Shown here: positions 26,187-34,548 of the stretch, in pieces | Layout of the letters: each line of letters begins with the position of its first letter | How positions within the stretch are numbered: position 1 is the stretch's first letter | Assembly: GCF_020532555.1 (NCBI RefSeq) | Contig: NZ_JAJBBR010000004.1 | Span: 434,001 to 498,000, forward strand | Source of the DNA: Microvirga lenta | GTDB lineage: Bacteria; Pseudomonadota; Alphaproteobacteria; Rhizobiales; Beijerinckiaceae | Length of the DNA: 64,000 bases | Direction of reading: 5' to 3' | The notes under the pieces: generated by a model | What the model was told of the DNA's origin: nothing | The model's database searches: none | Seen by the model: only the letters and a program-made list of their open reading frames with translations | Program-made: the position numbers and the translations under genes

Positions 26187-27838
26187 TGAGCAGGCGGTTC
26201 CGGTTCGATATCTGGACCTTCGTGCTCATCGGCGCGTGGGCCATTCTTCTCATCCTGCTGATCTGGCCGCTCTCGTCCATCCTGAGAGCTAGCCTTATCG
26301 ACAACGAGACGGGGACCCTTTCCCTCGTCCACTACGTCGAAATCTTCACCACGAGGGTCTATCAGCGCGCCATCGGCAACACCATGATCGCCGGCTTCGG
26401 CGGCATGACGGGCGCGCTCATCCTCGGCGTGACGCTCGCCTTCGTCACGACGCGGTTCCACATCTATGGCCGCGCCGTCATCCAGACGCTCGCGGTCATC
26501 GCGCTCGTTTCGCCCCCCTTCATCGGCGCCTATGCCTGGATCGTCCTGTTCGGTGCCAGCGGCGTCGTGCGCAAGGTGCTGGCCGCCATCGGCATTTCCA
26601 TTCCACCGCTCTATGGCGTCGCCGGCGTCATCATGGTGTTCAGCTTCAAGTTCTTCCCGCACGTGTTCCTGATTACCTCGGGAGCCCTGGCCGCCATCAA
26701 CCGCTCGGTCGAGGAGGCTGCGGAGAGCCTGGGCGTCTCGCCCATGAAGCGCCTGTTCACCATCACCTTCCCTCTCATCCTGCCGGCCATCTCGGCGAGT
26801 GCGCTCCTGACCTTCGTCCTGTCCATTGCCGATTTCGGCACGCCCCGCATCATCGGACGCGACTTCAACGTCCTGGCGACGGAAGCCTTCAACCTCTACG
26901 GCGGCGAGGTCGGCGAAAATCCCGGAATGGCTTCGGCGCTGAGCATCGTGCTGATCGCCTTGTCGATGATCATCGTGTTCGGACAGCGCTGGGTGCTGCG
27001 CAAGAACGTCTATTACAGCAACATGATCAAGAAACCGGAGCGGCAGCAGGTCTCAGGGCTCAAGTCCTTGGGGCTGCACGTTCTGGCCTACGGGATCGTC
27101 CTCTTCGGCGCATTGCCCGCGATCATCGTCGTGCTGTTCTCGTTCCGGCGCACGAGCGGACCGGTGTTCCAGCCGGGACTGAGCCTGCAGAGCTATGAAA
27201 AGGTCATCTCGACGGTGTCGGAACCGATCTGGAACACCCTGATCTTCTCGTCGATCGCAGTCGTCGCCATCGTCATCACGGGAACCCTCATCGGCTACCT
27301 GATCTCCCGGCGGCCGAGCTTTGCGACGGGCAGTCTTGATGCCATTCTCATGGTTCCCTACGTGGTGCCGGGCATCGTGATGGGCATCGCCTTCATCACC
27401 CGGTTCAACGACCCGCCCATTGCGCTGACCGGCACCGGGCTCATCATCATCCTGGCCATCTATATCCGCCGTCTGCCCTATTCGGCCCGCTCCGTCTCGG
27501 CGGCCCTGAAGCAGGTCGGGCCGAACCTGGAGGACGCCGCCGTGAGCCTGGGCTATTCTCCGGGCAAGGCTTTCATGAAGGTGACCGTGCCGCTGATCGT
27601 GCCCGGCATCCTGGCGGGGGCTCTCATGAGCTTCGTGACGGCCATGAACGAACTCTCCTCCTCGTTGGTGCTCTATGTGGGGAGCACGATCACGATGCCG
27701 GTCCGCATCTATCTCTCCGTCATGGACGGGGAATACGGCACGGCCTCCGCACTCTCCACCATCCTCTTGGTCATGACGGTAGCCGCAGTCTATGCCGCCT
27801 TCCATCTCTCGGGGCGCAAGGAGAGCGCCCTGCTGTAA
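26183..27838 (+). CDS. ABC transporter permease, double-length fused (FbpB/AfuB type)
   Basis: The 551-residue membrane protein contains two homologous halves of about six helices each. Each half carries the EAA coupling loop (EEAAESLGVSPMKRLF near 180; EDAAVSLGYSPGKAF near 455). Fused two-domain permeases are characteristic of the ferric/hexose-phosphate class of importers. The start is the ATGATG at 26183-26188 overlapping the ATPase stop; the second ATG is equally possible. A strong intrinsic terminator follows at 27863-27897. Confidence 0.92.
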   Translation: MMSRRFRFDIWTFVLIGAWAILLILLIWPLSSILRASLIDNETGTLSLVHYVEIFTTRVYQRAIGNTMIAGFGGMTGALILGVTLAFVTTRFHIYGRAVIQTLAVIALVSPPFIGAYAWIVLFGASGVVRKVLAAIGISIPPLYGVAGVIMVFSFKFFPHVFLITSGALAAINRSVEEAAESLGVSPMKRLFTITFPLILPAISASALLTFVLSIADFGTPRIIGRDFNVLATEAFNLYGGEVGENPGMASALSIVLIALSMIIVFGQRWVLRKNVYYSNMIKKPERQQVSGLKSLGLHVLAYGIVLFGALPAIIVVLFSFRRTSGPVFQPGLSLQSYEKVISTVSEPIWNTLIFSSIAVVAIVITGTLIGYLISRRPSFATGSLDAILMVPYVVPGIVMGIAFITRFNDPPIALTGTGLIIILAIYIRRLPYSARSVSAALKQVGPNLEDAAVSLGYSPGKAFMKVTVPLIVPGILAGALMSFVTAMNELSSSLVLYVGSTITMPVRIYLSVMDGEYGTASALSTILLVMTVAAVYAAFHLSGRKESALL

Positions 27839-27862
27839 CGGCAGGTTGGTATCCTGGACCGG

Positions 27863-27897
27863 AAGGCGCGCGACGGGCACCCGCTGCGCGCCTTTTT
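27863..27897 (+). terminator. Intrinsic terminator after the permease gene
   Basis: A nine-base perfect stem, AAGGCGCGC (27863-27871) pairing with GCGCGCCTT (27886-27894), with a 14-base loop is followed by T residues to 27897. It lies 25 bases after the permease stop. Confidence 0.85.
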
Positions 27898-28075
27898 CCA
27901 TTCTTGTCTTGACCTCGGCCCCGTGCGGCATAAAAGCATGGTCTGCAACTTCCTTTCAGTTGCAGACGCCCGTTTCGGCGCCCCATTTCCCGCGTATCCG
28001 CGTTTCTGTGCTCCCTTCGAGCGCAGGATCTTTCTCAATCCCGGCCTCCCGCCGGGGCCACGGAAGTCTCTTTCC

Positions 28076-29263
28076 ATGAAGTCGGTTTTCCTGCGCAACG
28101 CGCTTGTCCTGGGCATGCTCTCGGCCATCGGGCCGTTCGCCATCGACATGTATCTGCCTGCCTTTCCGGCCATCGCACGCGAGCTGCAGGTCGATGTGAG
28201 CGCGGTCCAGATGAGCCTGATGAGCTTTTTCGTGGCCGTGGCCCTGTGCCAGGTCGTCTATGGGCCGATTTCCGACAGGGTCGGCCGCAAGCCGCCGCTC
28301 TTCTTCGGCCTCGGCCTGTTCATCCTCGGCGCCATCGGATGCACTTTCGCCCAGAGCGCCGAGGCGCTCATCGCGTTCAGGTTCCTGCAGGGCGTCGGGG
28401 CCTGCGCCAGCATGGTCATGCCCCGGGCCATCATTCGCGACCTGCATACCGGAGCCGAGGCTGCCCGTCTGATGGCCACGACCATGCTCGTGTTCAGCGT
28501 CTCGCCGATCCTGGCTCCCCTGGCGGGGAGCGCCCTGTCGGAGTTCTTCAACTGGCGGATCATCTTCTGGGCCATCGCGGCCATCGGCCTGGGAGGTCTT
28601 CTCGTCGTGGCCTTCCTGCTGCCGGAGACCCACACGTCCGATCCGGGCAAGCGCGGCCTCGGTCATGTCTTCGGCACCTATAAGAGCCTCCTGAAGGACC
28701 GCCACTTCCTCGGGCTTGCCTTCATCGGCGGCCTGAGCCAGGCCAGCTTCTTCTCCTATCTGGCCGGCTCCTCCGTCATCTTCATCGAGCATTTCGGCCT
28801 GACCCCGTCCGGCTACAGCCTGGTCTTCGCCTCCAATGCGATCGCCTTCATCGGCAGCGCGCAGTTCAACAGCTTCTTCATGCGCCGTTTCGGGGCCGAG
28901 CGCGTCGTGCGCATTGCCATCACGGGCTTCGCCTGTCTGACCCTCATCCTGTTCCTGCTCACCGTCGGGGGCGTGGACAATGCGTTCGTCCTCTGGGGGC
29001 TTCTCTTCGTGTCCTTCGGCTGCCTCGGCTTCGTGATCCCGTCGACGGCGGTTCTGGCGCTGGAAAATCACGGTCCTATCGCCGGCACGGCCTCCGCCCT
29101 CATGGGGACGCTGCAGCTCAGCACCGGTGCGGTGATGATCGTGCTGGTGAGCGCCTTCTACGACGGCACCAGCCTGTCCATGGTCGGCGCCATCGCGGCC
29201 TGCGGCCTCATGGCCTTCGCCTTGAGCCGCAGAACCCTGAAGCCGGCTCAGGTCTTTCCTTAA
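28076..29263 (+). CDS. Bcr/CflA-family multidrug efflux MFS transporter
   Basis: The 395-residue protein has 12 predicted helices and starts like other Bcr/CflA pumps (MLSAIGPFAIDMYLPAFP). Motif A is present as SDRVGRKPP between helices 2 and 3, and FRFLQGVGACAS matches helix 4. The family exports bicyclomycin, chloramphenicol or sulfonamides, or dipeptides such as Cys-Gly; the substrate is not predictable here. The ATG at 28076 fits the family N-terminus, so the longer frame from 27923 is not used. The stop shares the tetranucleotide TTAA with the convergent LysR gene. Confidence 0.92.
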   Translation: MKSVFLRNALVLGMLSAIGPFAIDMYLPAFPAIARELQVDVSAVQMSLMSFFVAVALCQVVYGPISDRVGRKPPLFFGLGLFILGAIGCTFAQSAEALIAFRFLQGVGACASMVMPRAIIRDLHTGAEAARLMATTMLVFSVSPILAPLAGSALSEFFNWRIIFWAIAAIGLGGLLVVAFLLPETHTSDPGKRGLGHVFGTYKSLLKDRHFLGLAFIGGLSQASFFSYLAGSSVIFIEHFGLTPSGYSLVFASNAIAFIGSAQFNSFFMRRFGAERVVRIAITGFACLTLILFLLTVGGVDNAFVLWGLLFVSFGCLGFVIPSTAVLALENHGPIAGTASALMGTLQLSTGAVMIVLVSAFYDGTSLSMVGAIAACGLMAFALSRRTLKPAQVFP

Positions 29264-30150
29264 GCGGTCCTGCTCATGATCCAGTCGCGAAAGGAGCGCA
29301 CGAGCGCCGCTTCTGCCTTGGGCTCCGGGTAGACCAGATAATAGGCCCCGCTGCTCAGCAGGCGCTGGGGAAACAGGATTTCCAGGCGGCCGGTCGCAAG
29401 CTCGTCGGCGATGAGGAAATGCGGGATCAGGGCAGCTCCGAGCCCCGCCGCAGCCGCCTGAGCCACCATGGCGAATTGTTCGAAGCGTGGCCCGCGCAAC
29501 GGATTGCCGACCTCGACCTCGACGCTGGCGAACCACTCGGCCCAGGCGGTCGGACGGGTGCGCTGCTGGAGCAGCGTGACGCGGGTCAGATCCCGAGGCG
29601 AGCGGATGCCCTCCCGCTCGCGGTAAGACGGGCTGCAGACGGGGACCGCTTCCTCGTTCATGAGATGCTCGCAGACCGCGCCCGGCCAGTGCGGCTGACC
29701 GAAGTGAATGGCCGCATCGAAAGGCTCGGCTGCGAAGTCGAACGGCACGAGCCGCACGCCGAAATTCACCGTCACGTCCGGGTGCTGGGCGAAGAATTCC
29801 GGCATGCGCGGGATGAGCCACCGCGTTCCGAAGGTCGGCAGAACGGCCAGGTTGAGCACGCCGCGCGTGCCTGAGAGAGCGATGGCCTGATGGGTGGCGT
29901 TCGACAGCTCCGCCAGCATGCCCCGCACATTGGCGGCATACATGCGGCCCACATCGGTCAGAACAACCCGCTGCCGGGAGCGCCGGAACAGGGAGACGCC
30001 GAGAGATTCCTCCAAATGTTGGATCTGGCGCGAGACGGCGCTTTGCGTCAGATTCAGCTCTTCGGCGGCTCTGGACACGCTGCCATGGCGGGCGGTCGCT
30101 TCGAAGGCGAGGAGGTTGCCCATATTGGGAAGGAAGCCGCGTCGAAGCAC
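29260..30150 (-). CDS. LysR-family transcriptional regulator, GcvA/GcdR-like
   Basis: The 296-residue LysR protein has an N-terminal winged helix ([19 protein letters not shown], then [15 protein letters not shown]) and a substrate-binding domain (about 95-290). The GTG at 30150 gives the usual LysR length. A frame opening at 30294 would add 48 residues without family character. It is divergent from gcdH with 142 bases between them, the classical arrangement for a regulator of glutaryl-CoA dehydrogenase. Control of the gcdH/CoA-transferase pair by glutarate or glutaryl-CoA is an inference from that arrangement. Confidence 0.9.
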   Translation of the reverse strand: MLRRGFLPNMGNLLAFEATARHGSVSRAAEELNLTQSAVSRQIQHLEESLGVSLFRRSRQRVVLTDVGRMYAANVRGMLAELSNATHQAIALSGTRGVLNLAVLPTFGTRWLIPRMPEFFAQHPDVTVNFGVRLVPFDFAAEPFDAAIHFGQPHWPGAVCEHLMNEEAVPVCSPSYREREGIRSPRDLTRVTLLQQRTRPTAWAEWFASVEVEVGNPLRGPRFEQFAMVAQAAAAGLGAALIPHFLIADELATGRLEILFPQRLLSSGAYYLVYPEPKAEAALVRSFRDWIMSRTA

Positions 30151-30292
30151 CAGTTCATTCCATTCGAGAATAACCTGCTTCGAAGATGTCGCTTTACATA
30201 CCGGCTGTCCAGCGCGATTTTGCCGCCCAAATTCAACAGGTTCGACCGGCGCGGCCGGCGACCGGAAGCGACGCACGAGAAGGATACTCATC

Positions 30293-31489
30293 ATGGCTGG
30301 CGCTCAAGACCTGGCAAAACTCCAGTGGGACGATCCGCTTCTCCTCGACGATCTCCTGACCGATGACGAGCGCATGATCCGGGACACTGCCCGGGCCTAT
30401 GCTCAGGACAAGCTCCTGCCGCGGGTGATCGAGGCGTATCGCGAGGAGCGCACGGACCGCGAGATCTTCAACGAAATGGGCGAGCTCGGCCTTCTCGGCG
30501 TCACCCTGCCGGAGGATTACGGCTGCGCCGGCGCCTCCTACGTGGCTTATGGCCTCGTCGCGCGTGAGGTCGAGCGGGTCGATTCCGGCTACCGCTCCAT
30601 GATGAGCGTGCAATCCTCGCTGGTGATGTACCCGATCTATGCCTACGGCTCCGAGGAGCAGCGCCGGAAGTATCTGCCCAAGCTCGCCTCGGGCGAGTTC
30701 GTGGGCTGCTTCGGCCTGACCGAGCCGGATGCGGGCTCCGATCCGGGCGGCATGAAGACCCGCGCGGAGAAGATCGACGGCGGCTACCGGCTGACCGGCA
30801 CCAAGATGTGGATCTCGAATTCGCCGATCGCGGACGTGTTCGTGGTCTGGGCCAAGTCGGCGGCCCATGACAACCAGATCCGGGGCTTCGTGCTCGATAA
30901 GGGCATGAAGGGCCTTTCCGCCCCCAAGATCGGCGGCAAGCTCTCGCTCCGCGCCTCGATCACCGGCGAGATCGTCATGGACGGCGTCGAGGTGGGCGAG
31001 GATGCGCTTCTGCCGAACGTGTCCGGCCTGCGGGGGCCGTTCGGCTGCCTCAACCGGGCGCGCTACGGCATTTCCTGGGGCGCTATGGGCGCGGCGGAGG
31101 ATTGCTGGCACCGGGCCCGGCAATACACCCTCGATCGGAAGCAGTTCAACAGGCCGCTGGCGGCCACCCAGCTGGTTCAGAAGAAGCTGGCCGACATGAT
31201 GACCGAGATCACGCTGGGTCTCCATGCGTCCCTGCGCGTCGGCCGCCTCTTCGACGAGGGGCGCCTGGCGCCGGAGATGATTTCCCTCGTGAAGCGCAAC
31301 AATTGCGGCAAGGCCCTGGAGATCGCCCGCGTTGCCCGCGACATGCATGGCGGCAACGGCATCCAGGAGGAGTATCACGTGATGCGCCATGCGCAGAACC
31401 TGGAGACGGTCAACACCTACGAGGGGACGCATGACGTGCACGCCCTCATCCTGGGCCGCGCCCAGACGGGTCTGCAGGCGTTCTTTTAA
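30293..31489 (+). CDS. gcdH: Glutaryl-CoA dehydrogenase
   Basis: This FAD enzyme oxidises and decarboxylates glutaryl-CoA to crotonyl-CoA in lysine, tryptophan and glutarate breakdown. The 398-residue product has the acyl-CoA dehydrogenase fold with [16 protein letters not shown] and [16 protein letters not shown]. Its C-terminal [16 protein letters not shown] carries the catalytic Glu, and the TYEGTHDVH form is typical of the glutaryl-CoA branch. The ATG at 30293 is chosen by family length. An open frame from 29894 overlaps the LysR gene and is not real. The gene is followed 18 bases later by a CoA-transferase. Confidence 0.93.
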   Translation: MAGAQDLAKLQWDDPLLLDDLLTDDERMIRDTARAYAQDKLLPRVIEAYREERTDREIFNEMGELGLLGVTLPEDYGCAGASYVAYGLVAREVERVDSGYRSMMSVQSSLVMYPIYAYGSEEQRRKYLPKLASGEFVGCFGLTEPDAGSDPGGMKTRAEKIDGGYRLTGTKMWISNSPIADVFVVWAKSAAHDNQIRGFVLDKGMKGLSAPKIGGKLSLRASITGEIVMDGVEVGEDALLPNVSGLRGPFGCLNRARYGISWGAMGAAEDCWHRARQYTLDRKQFNRPLAATQLVQKKLADMMTEITLGLHASLRVGRLFDEGRLAPEMISLVKRNNCGKALEIARVARDMHGGNGIQEEYHVMRHAQNLETVNTYEGTHDVHALILGRAQTGLQAFF

Positions 31490-31507
31490 GCAGGGCGGGC
31501 CGATCGC

Positions 31508-32683
31508 ATGACGAAGCCGCTGGAAGGGCTCAAAGTCCTGGAACTCGCCCGGATCCTGGCCGGCCCTTGGGTCGGCCAGCTCCTGGCCGATCTCGGCGCC
31601 GACGTGGTGAAGGTGGAGCGGCCTGGCGCGGGAGATGATACCCGCGGCTGGGGTCCGCCCTTCATCGAAGGCGCCGACGGGGACGACCTTTCCGCGGCCT
31701 ATTTTCACTCCTGCAACCGGGGCAAGCGCTCCATCGCGGTCGATTTCGAGACCTCCGAGGGGCAGGACCTCGTTCGCAGGCTTGCGGCCCATGCGGACGT
31801 GGTCATCGAGAACTTCAAGGTCGGGGGCTTGAAGAAGTACGGCCTCGACTACGAGAGCCTCAAGGCCGTGAACCCGCGCCTGGTCTACTGCTCCATCACG
31901 GGCTTCGGCCAGAACGGCCCCTATGCGGCGCGGGCCGGCTACGACTTCATGATCCAGGGTATGGGCGGGATCATGGATCTGACCGGCGATCCGGACGGGG
32001 AACCGCAGAAGATCGGTGTGGCCTTCGCCGACATCTTTACCGGGGTCTATTCCGTGGTCGGAGTCCTGGCGGCCCTTCGCCGCCGCGACCAGACCGGGGA
32101 GGGCGCTCATCTCGACATGGCGCTGCTCGACGTCCAGACGAGCGTCCTGGCGAATCAGGCCATGAACTATCTCGCTTCGGGCAAATCGCCCCGGCGCATG
32201 GGCAATGCCCACCCCAACATCGTGCCTTATCAGGTCTTTCCGGTCGCCGACGGGCATGTGATCGTCGCCGTGGGCAATGACGGGCAGTTCGCCCGTTTCG
32301 TCTCCGTGCTCGGACGGCCGGATCTGGCGCAGGACGAGCGCTTCAGGACCAATGCGGGGCGGGTGCACCATCGCCCCGAACTGGTTCCCGTTCTGACCGA
32401 GCTGACGCTCAAGATGACCCGGGACGCCCTGCTGGCCGCTCTCGAGGGTCAAGGCGTTCCGGCCGGGCCCATCAACACGGTGGCCGATGTCTTCGACGAT
32501 CCGCAGGTGGTCGCCCGCGGCATGCGGATCGATCTGCCCGCGCCGGCGGCGAAGGCCGGATCGATCCCGTCCGTACGGTCCCCGATCGTGCTCGATGGCC
32601 AGCCTATGGCTGCAAGCCGTCCCTCGCCCCGCCTGGGAGAGCACACGGACGAGGTCCTGAGCGATCCCTCCTGGGTCGCCTGA
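31508..32683 (+). CDS. CaiB/BaiF class III CoA-transferase (likely glutarate CoA-transferase)
   Basis: The 391-residue protein has the class III signature: LELARILAGPW, ADVVKVERP and the catalytic Asp in RAGYDFMIQGMGG. HLDMALLD and GNDGQFARF follow. Such enzymes move CoA from succinyl-CoA to a dicarboxylate. Paired with gcdH in one operon, the most likely acceptor is glutarate, as for the mammalian SUGCT enzyme. Together the two genes would bring free glutarate to crotonyl-CoA. The substrate is inferred from context. Confidence 0.88.
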   Translation: MTKPLEGLKVLELARILAGPWVGQLLADLGADVVKVERPGAGDDTRGWGPPFIEGADGDDLSAAYFHSCNRGKRSIAVDFETSEGQDLVRRLAAHADVVIENFKVGGLKKYGLDYESLKAVNPRLVYCSITGFGQNGPYAARAGYDFMIQGMGGIMDLTGDPDGEPQKIGVAFADIFTGVYSVVGVLAALRRRDQTGEGAHLDMALLDVQTSVLANQAMNYLASGKSPRRMGNAHPNIVPYQVFPVADGHVIVAVGNDGQFARFVSVLGRPDLAQDERFRTNAGRVHHRPELVPVLTELTLKMTRDALLAALEGQGVPAGPINTVADVFDDPQVVARGMRIDLPAPAAKAGSIPSVRSPIVLDGQPMAASRPSPRLGEHTDEVLSDPSWVA

Positions 32684-32696
32684 AAACCCGCAGGTC

Positions 32697-33263
32697 CTAC
32701 TCGGCTATGCCCTTGCTCAGGAGGCGTTCGAGCGCCTGCACGACCCGCTCGCGGTCGGCCTCCGAGAGTGGGCTGAGATCGTGCATCTCCAAACTGTTCA
32801 GACCTTCGACGGCAAGCCAGCCCAGCAGGGCGGCATCCAGGTCGTCCGAGGTCGATTTCAGATTGTCGAGCGTTTCCCTGATCACCTGACGGACGGGTTC
32901 GAGCAGGCGTGGGTTCTCGGCCGAGGCGGCGAGCATGCCGTTCGCCACGTCCTTCATGGTGCCGCAGCGCATTTTCAGCATGGCTGCCGTGCAGAGTCTC
33001 GCTTCCAGGTTGCGGCCGGGCTCGGCTTGCCTTCGAAGTGCCTCCTTCTCCGCGGAGACTTCGTCGATCATCCGCTGGATCATGCCCTGGAGAAGGGCTT
33101 CCTTGTTAGGAAAATTGTAGAGAAGTCCGCCTTTACTGAGGCCGGCCCGTTCGGCCACGGCATCGAGCGTCAGGCGCCCTGAGCCGATTTCCGTGACGAG
33201 CTCGGCAGCTGCGTCGAGAATTTTTTCTCTTGAACTCTTGCGTCCTCGAGCGCAAACGAACAT
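32697..33263 (-). CDS. TetR-family transcriptional repressor of the adjacent RND pump
   Basis: The 188-residue protein has an N-terminal TetR helix-turn-helix (EKILDAAAELV, then LTLDAVAERAGLSKGGLLYN) and a ligand domain of low conservation. The ATG at 33263 is consistent with TetR length. A much longer frame to 34220 runs antisense through the pump gene and is rejected. It is divergent from the membrane fusion protein gene, and the perfect palindrome at 33282-33295 is 19 bases upstream of its start, so autorepression together with pump repression is likely. Confidence 0.9.
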   Translation of the reverse strand: MFVCARGRKSSREKILDAAAELVTEIGSGRLTLDAVAERAGLSKGGLLYNFPNKEALLQGMIQRMIDEVSAEKEALRRQAEPGRNLEARLCTAAMLKMRCGTMKDVANGMLAASAENPRLLEPVRQVIRETLDNLKSTSDDLDAALLGWLAVEGLNSLEMHDLSPLSEADRERVVQALERLLSKGIAE

Positions 33264-33281
33264 TCTCACCTCTTGTACTGA

Positions 33282-33295
33282 ACCGTCTAGACGGT
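33282..33295. promoter_or_regulatory. Perfect TetR-type palindromic operator with overlapping promoter
   Basis: ACCGTCTAGACGGT is a perfect 14-bp palindrome in the TetR/RND intergenic region. It resembles operators of TetR repressors that guard RND pumps. A TATATAAA run begins just after it at 33295 and could be part of a -10 element, so bound repressor would block transcription. Confidence 0.75.
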
Positions 33296-33404
33296 ATATA
33301 AAAGGTTCCGCGGCCTTGGCGTCAAGGGCAAGTTGAGCTAAGGGCCTGCCTCCATGAACATATAGGTCCGGTCGGCCCGGACTTCGGAATATCGGAAAAG
33401 TCCC

Positions 33405-34538
33405 ATGAAACGGCGCATCGTAGTCTCCCTCGTCTTCATCCTCGCGATTGGACTCTGCGCCGGCTTGATCTGGTTCAACTTCTTCCGTGACAAGATGATC
33501 CAGAACTTCTTCGCCAACATGCAGCAGCCCGCGCAGGTTGTGTCGGCGGCCAAGGTCGAGGCGAAGACATGGACGCCGGGCATCAACGCCATCGGTACGG
33601 CCAAGGCCGCGAACGGCGTCGAACTCGCCGTCCAGGCAGGCGGCCTCGTCAAGGAGATCAACTTCAAGCCGAACCAGCGGGTGAAGCAGGGCGAGGTTCT
33701 GGTCCAGATCGACGATGCGGTGGACCGCGCCGATCTCGCGAATGCGCAGGCGACGGTCAGGCTGAGCGAAGCCAATTTCGAGCGTTCCAAGACCTTGGCC
33801 TCCCGCGGCTATGCGGCAGAGGCGACCTTCGATCAGACCCAGGCCCAGCTCGCGACCGCTCGTGCGCAGGAGGCGCGCGCCAAGGCGATCATCGAGCAGA
33901 AGGCTCTCAAGGCGCCGTTTTCCGGCGTGATCGGCATTCCCCGCATCGATGTCGGGCAGTACGTGCAGCCCGGCACGACGGTTGCCAGCTTCCAGGACCT
34001 TCAGTCCATGAAGGTCGACTTCACCGTTCCGGAACAGCTCGCGAGCAGCATCCAGCTTGGCCAGGAAGTTCGACTGGGCATGACCGAGGGCGACCTTCCC
34101 TTCGTGGGCAAGGTCGTCGGCAAGGACCCGCGCGTCGATCCCAAGACGCGGCTCGTCGCCGTTCAGGCCCTCGTCGAGGAGAACAAGGACGGCGCGATCC
34201 TGCCGGGCCAGTTCCTGCACGTGGAAGCGGTCCTGCCGCCGGAGCCGGATGTCATCACCGTGCCACAGACGGCTGTCATCACGAGCCTGTACGGGGACTA
34301 CGTCTATACGATCGAGCAGGAAGAGAAGGCGGGTCAGCCGGTCCAGGTGGTCAAGCAGGTCTTCGTGAAGACCGGCCGCCGCCGTGGAGGCTCTCTCGAG
34401 ATCCTGTCAGGGATCGCGCCCGGTCAACAGGTCGTCGCCTCGGGGCAGAACAAGCTTCAGGCGGGAGCGACCGTCAAGATCGACAACTCCATCGATGTGA
34501 CCAAGTTCGACGCGACCAAGCTCGCGAACGGACAATAG
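33405..34538 (+). CDS. RND efflux pump membrane fusion protein
   Basis: This 377-residue periplasmic adaptor has an N-terminal membrane anchor (about 5-27), a barrel-sandwich/lipoyl half (VKQGEVLVQIDD), a short alpha-helical hairpin (about 115-160), the second lipoyl half (KAPFSGVIGIPRIDVGQYV) and beta-barrel/proximal domains. The short hairpin is like that of the MexH/MdtA-type adaptors. It is followed 10 bases later by the RND transporter. No outer-membrane factor gene is in the operon, so a TolC-like protein from elsewhere must complete the pump. Confidence 0.94.
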   Translation: MKRRIVVSLVFILAIGLCAGLIWFNFFRDKMIQNFFANMQQPAQVVSAAKVEAKTWTPGINAIGTAKAANGVELAVQAGGLVKEINFKPNQRVKQGEVLVQIDDAVDRADLANAQATVRLSEANFERSKTLASRGYAAEATFDQTQAQLATARAQEARAKAIIEQKALKAPFSGVIGIPRIDVGQYVQPGTTVASFQDLQSMKVDFTVPEQLASSIQLGQEVRLGMTEGDLPFVGKVVGKDPRVDPKTRLVAVQALVEENKDGAILPGQFLHVEAVLPPEPDVITVPQTAVITSLYGDYVYTIEQEEKAGQPVQVVKQVFVKTGRRRGGSLEILSGIAPGQQVVASGQNKLQAGATVKIDNSIDVTKFDATKLANGQ

Positions 34539-34548
34539 GCATAAAGCC

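Noticed and set aside
25103-27838. Possible ATPase-permease fusion reading of 911 codons
   Set aside because: The first 360 codons are out of frame with the ATPase and Arg/His-rich. The true permease starts at the ATGATG overlapping the ATPase stop.
30233-32644. 803-codon minus-strand frame opposite gcdH and the CoA-transferase
   Set aside because: It is antisense to two clear enzymes, shows His/Arg/Asp-rich translation typical of a shadow frame, and has no family motif.
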